From Davidsoniella eucalypti (lineage: Eukaryota; Ascomycota; Sordariomycetes; Microascales; Ceratocystidaceae), in NCBI GenBank assembly GCA_004009845.1, contig RMBW01000104.1, forward strand, positions 1 to 64,000: a stretch of 64,000 nucleotides of DNA, in the 5' to 3' direction. Each line of letters starts with the position of its first letter. Position 1 is the first letter of the stretch. Below are positions 47,864 to 58,245 of this stretch, piece by piece. The notes under the pieces were generated by a model. The model made no database searches, was not told where the DNA came from, and saw only the letters and a list, made by a program, of their open reading frames with translations. The translations under genes were made by a program, and so were the position numbers.

Positions 47864-48655
47864 GCCAACCTTTAGGCAAGCAAGGCAACATCACAACTGG
47901 CTCTAGATTAGGGAAACAGCCTAACTAGGGACTGGATTTTTCCACCACACGACATATTTAATCATGGCATATAGTCCCCTCGGCTACTTCATAGTCTTGC
48001 ATTTTGGCCTCTATTTCCTCTAGTCTTTTTATAGTTTCTCCGGAGTCCATATTTAGCATTTTTCCTTTCAATAGTTCCTTCTTTTAGCATCTAAATTCAC
48101 TTATTCCAAGTTACTACTTGTTTTCATCATAGTTCTTATTCTGGTCCAAGTTTTATTTTTATTTTTTATATTTATTTTTATTATAAATTTGAAGTCTTGT
48201 TTATAGCTTGGTACAGCCTTTACATTTACCTAATTGGCTACATGTTTATTAACCTTTGTTTTGTTTGTAATGAAAGAAAAATAACCTGCTAATCTTGATT
48301 TTTTTTTAGTGATATGGAAAATTCTATATTACTGGTTTAGGTAGTACTCTTAAGTATCAAGCTTCTAAGCACCATTGACATCAACCAAACCAACTATCCC
48401 TACACTACCTCCTTGATATGCCCTAGTAATGTCCAATGTGTGGATCAAAGATATAAGTCAGTACTACTTTATAAGAAAAGACAAATCTGTCGGATAAGAA
48501 AAGAGCTTGAAACAGAGTCCAACTTTGGAAAGTTAGGCACATTTTTTAAATGATGTCTATTCCGTACTGCAAAACATTGTCAAAACATTCTAAGCCTTTT
48601 ATTTACTATAGGTTTTAAAAATTTAAATAATTAATGTTATGGAGCTATAGAGCTA
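47864..48655 (+). repeat. Segmental duplication, 3' flank of secreted-protein copy (copy 1)
   Basis: Continues the similarity of the broken secreted-protein gene into its 3' flank: this stretch matches 57301-58075 (shared strings include TTAGGCAAGCAAG and GGGACTGGATTTTTCCACCA), with indels in T-runs. No gene is present. Confidence 0.8.
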
Positions 48656-48678
48656 TGAACATTGTTTTCACTAACGTA

Positions 48679-49755
48679 CTTCACCACTTCGCGGGCCACT
48701 TTTTCCCACCACTACCACTTCAACTTCAAGATGCATTTACTTACGCTTACGATGCCAAACCTTCTCCTCCAGTCTCAAATCATTCTTGCGATTGAGGCAA
48801 AGCGAATGACACCGCGATTGAGTATTTGAAAGCTCACAAAGCTATTCGATGTCCCACTGACGACGCTCCAGTACAGAATAGCTGGAAGAGCCTTTGATGC
48901 CGATAGAACCCACGGCTTGCCGATTTTGACCCCGAGTGAAAAGGAGTCGATTGTTCAATATATCTTCCAGCTAGATGCAAGAGGGTTTTCCCCCTGGAGG
49001 GTTGACGTGAAAGATATGGCCAATCGTTTGCTCGAGATACGTGGCCTTCAACTCGTCGGAACCGACCACTTTGTTGCACGACAACCAGAGCTCCGTACGC
49101 GTTTCTCTCACGTTTACGACTACCAAAGGGCCTTGCAAGAAGATCCCCATGTGTTGGACGCGTGGTTCCGTTTGGTCACCAACATGCGTGCGAAGTACGC
49201 TATCTAGGACTACGATTTCTACAACTTCGACGAGACGGGCTTTGGAGGCCATTTCACAGTCGACTCTCATCAAGGATCGAGTGACCAAGCATCAAGGATG
49301 CTCTCCAACACCGGATTTAGCCTCTGTTGACCAATTGGCCAAGGCTACGGTAGCTGTTAACCACCAGCTTATACTTTTGACCAGTGAGGTCAGGGCACTT
49401 CGAGAGGCTAACAAAGCCCTCTCGAAACGCCGTCGGGCCAAAAGAACCCGATTACAAGATTCAGGACCTCTTACCGGTGAGGAAGCCAGCCAGATTTTGG
49501 TGGAAAAGGGCGTTGTTGAGCAGGAAGGACGAGACAAAGGTGCGGGGGAGGGGTCGCCGAAGCAGCACAAAACGAGTACGCGGCACTGTGGCATCTGTCG
49601 GAAGGCTGGCCACAATGCAAGGACCTGCCCAGAGGAGATAGATGCAAGTAGTTCATCGGATTCTGAGTAGAAGTAAATGATTTGACCACTTTTTCGTGGA
49701 GTTATGAGGGTTGCAAGTTAGGTAGTCTGGAAAAGTGGCCCGCGAAGTGGTGAAG
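48679..49755 (+). mobile_element. Non-autonomous pogo/Fot-type transposon, copy A
   Basis: A 1077-bp unit bounded by inverted ends (CTTCACCACTTCGCGGGCCA at the left, its complement at the right) and flanked by TA (48677-48678 and 49756-49757), the target duplication of Tc1/mariner-pogo elements. Inside, 48917-49207 encodes the CENP-B/Tc5-type helix-turn-helix (TPSEKESIVQYIFQLDARG, then WRVDVKDMANRLLE). After a TAG come DYDFYNFDETGF, the first catalytic Asp region, and then directly the C-terminal Glu/Lys-rich part and a CCHC knuckle (CGICRKAGHNARTC). The rest of the DDE catalytic domain is deleted, so it cannot move itself. Confidence 0.88.
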
Positions 49756-49756
49756 T

Positions 49757-51213
49757 ATGTTATAGTTAATTGTACTGTTTATTTTTGGTTCATTTGGTTC
49801 ATTTTTTTTCTTCACGCAGTGCTCCATATTTCATAGCTCGGTTGACGAATATTTTGCTTTGACATATGGCTGGGATTCATCGGGGCTAGGAGACGGTGTC
49901 GTCCCGCATACAAAGCTATTGGTTTGTGGAGCGGAGGACTTTCTACATTTCAAACTAGTTTTTACACTTTAAAATTGCCAAAACAACTTTAATATACAGG
50001 CACAACTTTAAATATGGTGGACAATTTCTTACATAACATCTACAAGATTAAGGCGATGCCGATTTCTAAGGTCACACCATCACGGGTATGATATATTCCC
50101 GCAGTGTGGAATTATCATGACTCAAGCCCCTTGATTCTATGGCACTCAATATCACAACAAATGAAGAATGGCAAATAGATGAGAATGTGTGCCAATATTC
50201 CATATCAAGATCTTTTCCCAGTACTTAGTTTGGCCCTTGTGAGGTTGAGAATAGTATACTAATCTACTTTCTTCACAGTTCTACATTTTAGCAAAAATGT
50301 CCATGTTTGTATATTTATTTTCCCTCAAGTTTGGTTTAGGGTTTTTTTGTACATATCTACATCTTTTAGTCCAGCTAAAGAGAATAGTTATGCTAAGCCC
50401 ATACTATTGTAAATTCTTGGTATTTACTAGTTATTTAGTGCTCCTTCTTCTTCCCAGTTTGGGTTGTCAAATAAGGTTGGTCTTGTTTAGAACCACATTC
50501 TATTCTTGTATTGTCTAAGTGACCCTTTTTTGATAAGTTTCATTCACAGTCAACATGCCAGGTAGTAAAATCAACACAAGATCTATCCAACAACCAATTT
50601 TCATCTCTTTGAACTTTTGCTTTTTATTAATGCCACTGAGTACTGCCAACCTACCAGACCCTAAACTATGTATAATTTCAGGGTCAAGCCTGGTGAACTC
50701 CGGTTATCAGATTTTCATGGGTTGGCCATTCCAAGTGCTTGGCATGATCAGCATGGGCCATAGTTATCACTCGTTTGTTATAACTTGTTCAACCTTGAAT
50801 GTAGTTACTTGGCTTGCATGGCTTATAAAGCGGCCAAGATTTTCTAATATAGACCAGATCGTTCGTTCCGGACTTGATGTACCTAGTCTTTGCCTACATG
50901 TAGATACATTTATCCTTGTTGAATACCTGTAATGTGCCTGTGCTTTTATCTATATTGGGTATATGGTGATATCTAGGTTTTTACATTGTTGCATGAGCAC
51001 ATAGACGTATTGAAAGGGCTCTAGAGAAGAAGAGGAGATGATATACAAAAAGAAGACTCAGCAGCCTAAGAAACAAAATATAAGTATCACGACTAGTCAG
51101 TTTGTTTAATAATCGTCACGCTCCTCTCTCTCTCTCCATTCTTACTATCCTTGATACAGCTCTGCCAACTCTATAGTATCCCCTTCATCACCTTAACTTC
51201 TCGCTCTATCACC
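49757..51213. other. AT-rich spacer, then promoter of the first secreted-protein gene
   Basis: No supportable gene. A 125-codon frame at 50555-50932 is open but unlike any family I know and has no coding signature. The last 100 nt, with a (TC)n patch at 51120-51136, is the leader of the gene at 51214. Confidence 0.45.
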
Positions 51214-51948
51214 ATGAGATCCTTCAGTGTCCTCGTTCTCTGTGCTCTGGCCTCCAGCGCTGCTGTTCCGACCGTGCCCGAGAACCCGAGCCTTGAAAAT
51301 CTTTCTGTAGATGTTCAGGAGCGTGCCAATGAAGTTCCTCTGGAAGACATTACCTTCAACATCAAGACAAACGAGGTGTCAGAAGATGGCCAAGAGGAGG
51401 AGATGACTGTCAGTGCCACGGACCACCGGGTTTCCGTTGAAGCTAACTATGATGCGATAAAAGCCGTTGCCCCTGTGCAGCTTGTTCGTGGAAAGTCATA
51501 CTACTTTTTGCATTGCACCGAGCCCATCGAAGGTTTCGAGCCCCGGAATGATGTGATTGCTAGCATTGCTAAGGAGAGCGGTTGCGTCAACCACTCTCTA
51601 CTTGTTGGCACGGTTGGTTTCTTCACCAATATCTTCACTGGTACCAACTATCAAGTCTTCCAGAGGACGAATGATGAAACCTGGTACTTGTTTGATACTG
51701 AATATAATGCTAAATCCAGACATGTGTAAGTATTCTGATTATATGCCCTTATAGTTTCGAGTTTGTATGACAGTATGTACTAACTTTACCTTTACAGTCT
51801 GCATTGGGGTGGTGAAACCACTTCCTCTAAGATTTATCCTCAGACTATTGAGTGGCTCACCAACAAATGGACTGCTAAAGCGGCAGAAACCCTTTCCTCC
51901 GAGTACAACACCCTGGCCTACTACAAATACATGGCTGGAAAACTTTAA
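51214..51948 (+). CDS. Small secreted protein, family member 1
   Basis: Exons are 51214-51725 and 51798-51948 (72-nt intron, phase 2), giving 220 residues. The N-terminus MRSFSVLVLCALASSAAVP is a clear signal peptide, almost the same as that of the gene at 56538. After an acidic pro-like segment come VQLVRGKSYYFLHCTEP and SGCVNHSLLVG, then FFTNIFTGTNYQVFQR. Exon 2 has LHWGGETTSSKIYPQTIEWL and an AEYNTLAYYKY-like end. Two Cys (in LHCTEP and SGCVNH) are shared with the other member and probably pair. There is no known domain. The gene sits in the repeat-rich island. An effector-like role is only inference. Confidence 0.8.
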
Positions 51949-52786
51949 ACCATACATCACATATGCTTGTTTCTAGACCAGCAAATCAAGTTTGCATGGC
52001 TAGAAATGTCAAGCTGTAGCACTGTGGAGTTAGAAAGGGTGCTACACAAGCATTTCTATTAGCAGTTACCATATCATATAGCCTCTGTGCTCTTCATAGT
52101 TTTGCATTTTTATCTCATAGCCTAGTCTTCCAGTCAAGTTTGGCCTTCCCCAAGGTTTTGACTTGCGTCCTACTTGGCTCAAATCTTATTTTGGTCGTTT
52201 TTTATTTTTAGTATTAGATGTTCTCATTTACAATTACCTGAACCCAATAGCCTGTTGTTTTATTATATCATTATCATACTAGGGTTGTAAGTTGGTAGAT
52301 ATCGTAGACTAGTAAGTGTATGTATTTTATATAATACAAGATTTGGCACCCTGTGTGCCAATCTTATATACCATATTTGTCCACCATGACGGTTTAGTTT
52401 GCCATTACCTCCTAGCCCATCGTTCTCTGACACGACGTCTTTCAAATCACAACTGTTGGTTTCGCTGGTCAATAAATACATTATTCTTAAAGTAAAAATA
52501 CACATCACTCATTAATACCTGGTCAGGGCGTTTCAGGGCCCGAAATCCACCGTCGTATTATATATAGATGGCCGATTTTGCTTGGATCGCACAATGTCAT
52601 TACAAAAATTCTCGCTATATTTAGAATCTGTATATTAATCGGCAATAAAGACGCCATTCCGCGCATTTCCACCTTCGCTTCTTTGTCTACCTACGGATTA
52701 CTTACTTCAATGCTTAATAGGAAACGCAAAAAAAGCCTAAGCGATCTGCGAATTGCCATAGCGTTTTCTTCGGGCTCAAATTTGAT
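51949..52786. other. Spacer after the first secreted-protein gene
   Basis: The 3' flank contains CTCATAGCCTAGTCTTCCAGTC-like sequence that weakly echoes the 3' flanks of the other copies. From about 52530 there is a short frame without recognisable content. No gene is supported. Confidence 0.4.
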
Positions 52787-53341
52787 TGATCAAGTGACTG
52801 ATCAAATAACTGACTTATCTCATCCGCGCAATTATTGATTGCCATATTCTCTATTTTCGAAAGAAGTGACTGAAGCAAGTCCATGATAGTCTAGTAGCCT
52901 AATCGACTCTACCATACTGTATTTCTATCTGCTGTCATGTACCGTTCTAAAACCATGGGTTAGAACTAATCTTTCTCTTTAACTTAGCGCTGAAGTGCTG
53001 ATTGATCTGCAATGGCTTATCTGTATACCATTTCGTTTGTACTTGAGGGCTAATTTTGGCTTTTCATTGTCGAACAAAATCAAACACGTTTTGTACTCAA
53101 GTGTACTTAATATTTACCTACAATACCAATACCATTCTACTGCATACTGTATGGATCTCTGTCTTTGTACCGGTACTTGCATTTGTAATTCTATGGTAAA
53201 TAAAAGTAAGTGACCCATGATCTGAATTCTGTAGAAATGCTTATTACAAGCCATCGTATTCATGATATTAACATAATTAGCACGACTTGATAATTTGCCA
53301 CCGCGGCTACTACTTCTAGAAGCATGGTGGCACAAACATCG
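52787..53341 (+). repeat. 550-bp repeat, copy 2
   Basis: Second copy of the repeat at 45968-46517, same orientation, 6.8 kb away. Both boundaries are sharp: left of TCAAGTGACTGATC and right of CACAAACATCG the flanks are unrelated. Confidence 0.85.
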
Positions 53342-53733
53342 ATATGAGATATAGAATGAAAGCAATAAATAAGAAGACAGCCCAGAAAATGTGATATCAG
53401 ATGATATGGAAAAGTTTTGGAAACCAGAGCAAAGGAAAGAAAGAAGCCAAAACGAAGTTCATGTCATGTAAAAAAAACTAGCAAGAGCCATGGAGGATAA
53501 GGAAACAACTATGAGTGAATAGACGTCAGACCATATGATAATAAGAGAGACCATGTGAAGAGAGAGAGTTAGAGGTGGATAAGAAGACAAAGTGATAGGC
53601 AACTAGTAGCTGATACTAGTGATTGATCAGATCAAACGGTGGGATAGATGTAAGAGAGGGAGAAAACGAATGGCGAAAGATACAGAGGATAAAGGATATT
53701 ATGTCGAGGGTCGCGAGAAACAACAAAACAAAA

Positions 53734-54152
53734 CTAGCACATCTGGTACTTGCAAGAGCCCTCAGCTTGGCGAGTAATATTCTCAGTCAACAACTTGTAC
53801 TGTAGCTTAATATCGAGATCACGGTGCTTTCTCTCGTTAGGCTGAACTTGCAAGACACCCTCGACCTGCTCCACGGTCAGGACATCGTTAAGGTAGCAGA
53901 CAGTCTGCTTCCAGGGAGTGTACTTGGTGTGAGGGCCAGTAGAAAAGCGAATCTTCTTGTGGCAGGCGGTGAAGTCGATGTCGAACCACGATACTAGGGC
54001 GTGGATAAAGTCGTCACGGCGGGCCTTGAGCTTGAAAGTGACGGTGAAGGCCAGGTCGTCGGTCGTGCACGTGTACAGATCCAGGGTTAGAACGGGGCTC
54101 CTAGAGAGCGGTGGACTTCAGAGGCGAGTAGACGCCGTAGACGTTGTCCCAG
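53734..54152 (-). pseudogene. Last-exon fragment of protein arginine methyltransferase 1
   Basis: The minus strand from about 54152 to the stop at 53734 encodes the C-terminal beta-barrel of PRMT1/Hmt1: WDNVYGVYSPLK, then (after a shift near the TAG around 54105) LYTCTTDDLAFTV, FKLKARRDDFIHALVSWFDI, DFTACHKKIRFSTGPHTKYT and PWKQTVCYLNDVL, ending GSCKYQMC. A splice acceptor-like TTATGATAG precedes it at about 54154. The methyltransferase core (SAM-binding exons) is absent from the whole window. The 5' side ends where a fragment of a secreted-protein gene begins. The well-kept sequence suggests a recent partial duplication; an intact copy is expected elsewhere. Confidence 0.8.
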
Positions 54153-54214
54153 ACTATCATAAAGAAAGTTAGTCATGTATTTTCTCGCAGTAGCCATCCA
54201 CCAGTACCACTTTG

Positions 54215-54284
54215 TTTCTCCCTAGGCTCAACCGGGACAGCGCTGGGGGCGAGAACCAAGAATAAGAAGGCCAATGAACTTCAT
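54215..54284 (-). pseudogene. 5' stub of a small secreted protein gene
   Basis: On the minus strand an ATG at 54284 opens MKFIGLLILG followed by a shifted CCCAGCGCTGTCCCGGTTGA string, matching the signal-peptide start of the gene at 56538. The match stops after roughly 25 codons, just before the methyltransferase fragment. Its upstream promoter-like DNA is also duplicated (54290-54655). Confidence 0.75.
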
Positions 54285-54655
54285 GATAATTATATTAGAA
54301 AAATAAAAAGAAAGGTGGGGAGGTAGTTGTCGGAATGTATTAAAGAGTGACTGAATTGAAAGGAGAGAGGGTTAGTGAGATGGTGAAGAGAAGATTCCAA
54401 TTCAACAATAGATGTGTCGGGATATCGTGATTAAGGTAATTTTTTTAAATACATTTCTGTGTAGTTCTGGTCATCTTGAATATATCTCTTTGGTAGAAAT
54501 TATTCATAGACATTTTTGTCAATGTTGAAGTTACTCAAGCTCAAGCTTATTTTAGATTTATGTATACTAGCTAAGATTCTATTGTAAAGTGACTTAGTTA
54601 TAGTCGGTTTTTATCGATGTCATGAACTGTAATGTAGAACTATATATATGTTGCT
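54215..54655 (-). repeat. Inverted duplication, left arm
   Basis: The complement of this arm matches 55990-56590: shared strings include ACTATAACTA near the outer end, TCAAGATGACCAGAACTACA, and ATCACGATATCC next to the secreted-protein promoter. The right arm carries an extra stretch of roughly 200 bp (about 56090-56290) absent here. The arms are 1.3 kb apart and in opposite orientation. Confidence 0.8.
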
Positions 54656-54719
54656 GTTACTTTACATATGCGGGCCGCTGTAAATTCAAATTTATTATTA
54701 TCAACGAGCTCAGCCAATC

Positions 54720-55085
54720 ACCTTAATGCACACGGTATCTATTTATTTATCGTTTTACGTCTTTATGTGGTTCACGTGCATCCGACCCCGAGTTGGATTG
54801 TTGGACGTCGAGAAACCCTGTTGGTTCTCCAAATGGTCCACACCAAAATATAAACAAAACACAGAAAGGAAAACAAAAACAAATTTCGCATGAGGGAAGC
54901 AGTAGAGAAGACAAGCAGCGCTGGCCTGGCTAAACTTGTTTCTTCACTGTCCACCTAGCGGCCAGAGTGCCCAGGGTGAGGAAGGTGCTCAAGGAGACAA
55001 CTATCACGAGGTCGTCGTCGGGAGATCGGGAGTGGTCAAGCAGCATTGAGCTAAACTTTCTTCACAGCTGTCCCCCTGATCAGAC
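54720..55085 (+). mobile_element. LINE 5'-region relic
   Basis: Similar to 23450-23720 (TATTTATTTATC, TTGGACGTCGAGA-type strings) and, in its second half (54893-55077), to 46863-47045. No coding domain of a LINE follows. It appears to be a repeated 5' untranslated/promoter segment left behind by deletion. Confidence 0.6.
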
Positions 55086-55989
55086 TATTGGTTGAAAGAA
55101 TGAAGAAAAAGTCATGTTGAAACAATGTAGACTGATCAGTTCGTCTAGGCGGAATTGGAATGAGAGGTTGATGTCGTAATTAGATAGTTTCTATTCAAGG
55201 TTTTCTATTAAAGGATAGAATTTGTTGATGATCAAGCTTGTTTCCTGTACGGCTGGATTGAAGCCGGCTGTTTGTTATGAAGATTCCGAATGATGATGGC
55301 ACTTTAGCTTTGTGTAAACATATTCTAGATTCTCTATAGATAGAACCATCCATTGGATCATCAGGAGAACGGTGATAATTTCATTTCGAATATAATCAGA
55401 CAGTGGCGAGACAAAATAGCCATAAGAGATGGCTTCGGAAATAGCCCAAGTGTTCGGGGTCGTTGTAATGGAAAGTTTCCCACTCTTGTATTTCTGAATC
55501 GCTCATGAACCACGTTATATGTATAGATCTATATAAGTTGTCATGTTGTATTCAGCATACCACCTACACAACCGTTATGTATATGTAGAGCAATATGCGA
55601 TATTTCAATTAGCCAATGGCTTAGGCTATAGTCGATTGTGGTGTTAATACAAACGCAGATCAATATTTGCAAATGGCATAGCGACTTCTTCAGCAAGAAG
55701 ACTACGAATATTATAAAGTTAACATACAGGGTGACACAGTATCATAGGCTGCAAAAGTCAACTATCTCGTTGGATTAGATGAAGATATGCTTAGATCTGG
55801 ACGCGAGAAGCCTCAACCATGAAGCCCGGGGAGAACTTGATGTAGCGCATGACGGTCTCGAAGTCAAATGATGAACTAGGAATTTGTCTGACTTATGGTA
55901 GAAGTATTCATAGCGCCAAGAACGAATAAAGCATGTTTCTGTGAGATACATGTACTCGAATGCTCGGCACACACAGTGGCCCGTATATG
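55086..55989. other. Spacer between LINE relic and inverted duplication
   Basis: Mostly AT-rich. On the minus strand, 55870-55797 has a short frame reading FDFETVMRYIKFSPGFMVEA and ending soon after. It looks like the C-terminal end of some real protein, but I cannot name the family and nothing precedes it. Otherwise no gene is seen. Confidence 0.35.
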
Positions 55990-56590
55990 TAGTTATAGTA
56001 ATATAGTTCTACATGTAGTTCATGACATCGATAAAAACCGACTATAACTAGGTCACTTTACTTGTTTTACCTAGGCAATCCACGTAAAGTCATGCGAGAA
56101 TTTAGAATTCTTTGCCTTGTCCCCCTTTCTTTCGGGTTCAACGAGGCTCAAGCTTTGATCATAATATGACCGTGATTTTGTAGCAATGTTGTAATATTTT
56201 TCTATTCCTACCAAAACAGATGTATCGCCCTGCTTTTTACCTGACCACCAATAACATTGACCACCTAGGGAAGGCCGACTGGAAAAATAGGGATTGTTGG
56301 TGTTGAACTTGTGTAACTTTAGCATTGACAAAATGTCTATCAAATTTATTCAAGATGACCAGAACTACACAGAATCAAAAAAGCTACATTAATCACGATA
56401 TCCCACACATCTTTTGTTGAATTGGAATCTTCTACTCGCCATCTCACCAACCCTCTCTCCTCTCAATCCAGTCACTCTTTTGTACATTCCAACAACTACC
56501 TCCTCGCCTTTCTTGCTATTCTTCTAATTCAATTATCATGAAGTTCTTTGGCCTTCTTGTTCTTGGTGCTCTGGCCTCCAGCGCTGCTGT
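55990..56590 (+). repeat. Inverted duplication, right arm
   Basis: Complement of the arm at 54215-54655, with an extra insert of roughly 200 bp. This arm includes the promoter, leader and first codons of the intact secreted-protein gene at 56538, so its regulatory DNA exists twice in the window. Confidence 0.8.
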
Positions 56591-57300
56591 CCCGATAGAG
56601 CCTACCAACATAGACCTTGATAGCTTCAATGATCCCAATAGCGAGATGGTAGCCCGAGAATTCACGATCTCTCTTGATGATCTTAAATTTTTTGTTGCCA
56701 AGCAAGATAGCGAGTCTGACGGAGCCAATACTGAGACTAGTACGGCCTCTCTGGAACAGAGAGGATCCAAAGCCTACGATGCAGCCTATGAGGCCTCCCC
56801 TTACCAACTTGAGCATGGTGATTCGTACTACTTCATGATGTGCACTAAGCCCTCTCGTGACTCTCCGGCCTCAAATAGAATCGTCGAGCATGTCATGGCT
56901 GTCACAGGCGGCTGCTACCATGTTGGATTGGTTGTTGGAAGGGTTCATCCCGAGGAGGACTTATTCTCAGGCATCTACTGGCACGTCCGCCAGAGGAAAA
57001 GTGGCGAATGGTTCTCAACTTTCCAATTCTACAAGGTCATCGAGGGAAATAAACAGAGGTAAGTTCCCTGTCAATATTTTTCCGCTACGTCTATCTCTAT
57101 CAGCATATACTAACAGCCTTCATAGCCTTATCTATGGTGGTAAAACCACTGCTGATTACAGCAACAACATCATTCAGGCGACCACTAACACTTGGATGAA
57201 GGAAGCGGGCTACATTTTGTCCACTACGTACAACTGCTTGACCTACTACCACTACCTTGCTAACTTCCTGCAAATAAGCGGATCGAGTAGCTCTAAGTGA
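56538..57300 (+). CDS. Small secreted protein, family member 2
   Basis: Exons are 56538-57058 and 57126-57300 (67-nt intron, phase 2, as in member 1), giving 231 residues. The signal peptide MKFFGLLVLGALASSAAVP is followed by an acidic segment (AREFTISLDDLKFFVAKQDS), SLEQRGSKAYDAAYEASPYQ, HGDSYYFMMCTKP and GGCYHVGLVVGRV. Exon 2 encodes YGGKTTADYSNNIIQATTNTW then a Tyr-rich YNCLTYYHYLANFL. Two Cys match member 1 and a third lies in YNC. The Ser/Lys tail (SGSSSSK) is unique. There is no known domain. The same gene was duplicated in truncated form at 47210. A secreted, lineage-specific effector-like role is inference from signal peptide, size and TE-rich setting. Confidence 0.82.
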
Positions 57301-58080
57301 AGTATCTTTACAGGCCAACCTTTAGGCAAGCAAGACAACATTACATCTGGCTCTAGATTAGGGAAACAGCCTAACTAGGGACTGGATTTTTCCACCACAC
57401 GACATATTTAATCATGGCATATAGCCCCCTCGGCTACTTCATAGTCTTGCATTTTGGCCTCTATTTCCTCAATAGTCTTTCTATAGTTGCTCTGGAGCCA
57501 CAAATTTAGCATTTTTCCTTTCAATAGTTCCTTCTTTTAGCATCTAAATTCACTTATTCCAAGTTCCTACTTGTTTTCATCACAGTCCTTATTCTGGTCC
57601 AAGTTTCTTTTACTTTTTTTTTTTTTTTTTTCATCATTACAAATTTCAAGTCTTGTTATAGCAGGCTTGGTACAGCCTTTACATTTACCTAATTGGCTAC
57701 ATGTTTATTAACCTTTGTTTTGTAGTGAAAGAAAAATAACCTGCTAATCTTGATATTACTAGTTTAGGTAGTACTCTTAAGTATTAAGCTTCTGAGCACC
57801 ATAGCCATCAACTAAACCAACTATCCCTCTACTACTTCCTTGATATGCCCTAGTAATGTCCGATGTATGGATCAAAGATATAAATCAGTATGACTTTATA
57901 AGAAAAGACAAATCTATAGGATAAGAAGAGAGGTGTAAACAAAGTCCAACTTTGGAAAGTTAGGCACATTTTTAGAATGATGTCTATTCCGCACGAAGCA
58001 TTGTCACAATATTCTAAGCCTTTTACTATAGTTTTTAAAAATTTAAATAATTAATCCTATGGAGCTATAGAGCGAAGATG
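57301..58080 (+). repeat. Segmental duplication, 3' flank of secreted-protein gene (copy 2)
   Basis: Matches 47864-48655 over its whole length with substitutions and indels, including a T run of 18 at about 57614-57631 that is different in the other copy. No gene is present. Confidence 0.8.
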
Positions 58081-58245
58081 TTTTTACTATAACTTTTTGT
58101 TTCAATTTGTTTTATATACAGAATACATTATCCATTATATTCCTCATCAATCATATGATGCTGCTCTCTGGCTGAGTCTAACGTTGATATTTTCAACATC
58201 GATGATGGTAGGGCTAATTTGAAAGCTTTTGATATATATAACGTA

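Noticed and set aside
48917..49670. Transposon copy A treated as a functional transposase gene
   Set aside because: An in-frame TAG, loss of most of the DDE domain and identical damage in copy B show that it is non-autonomous.
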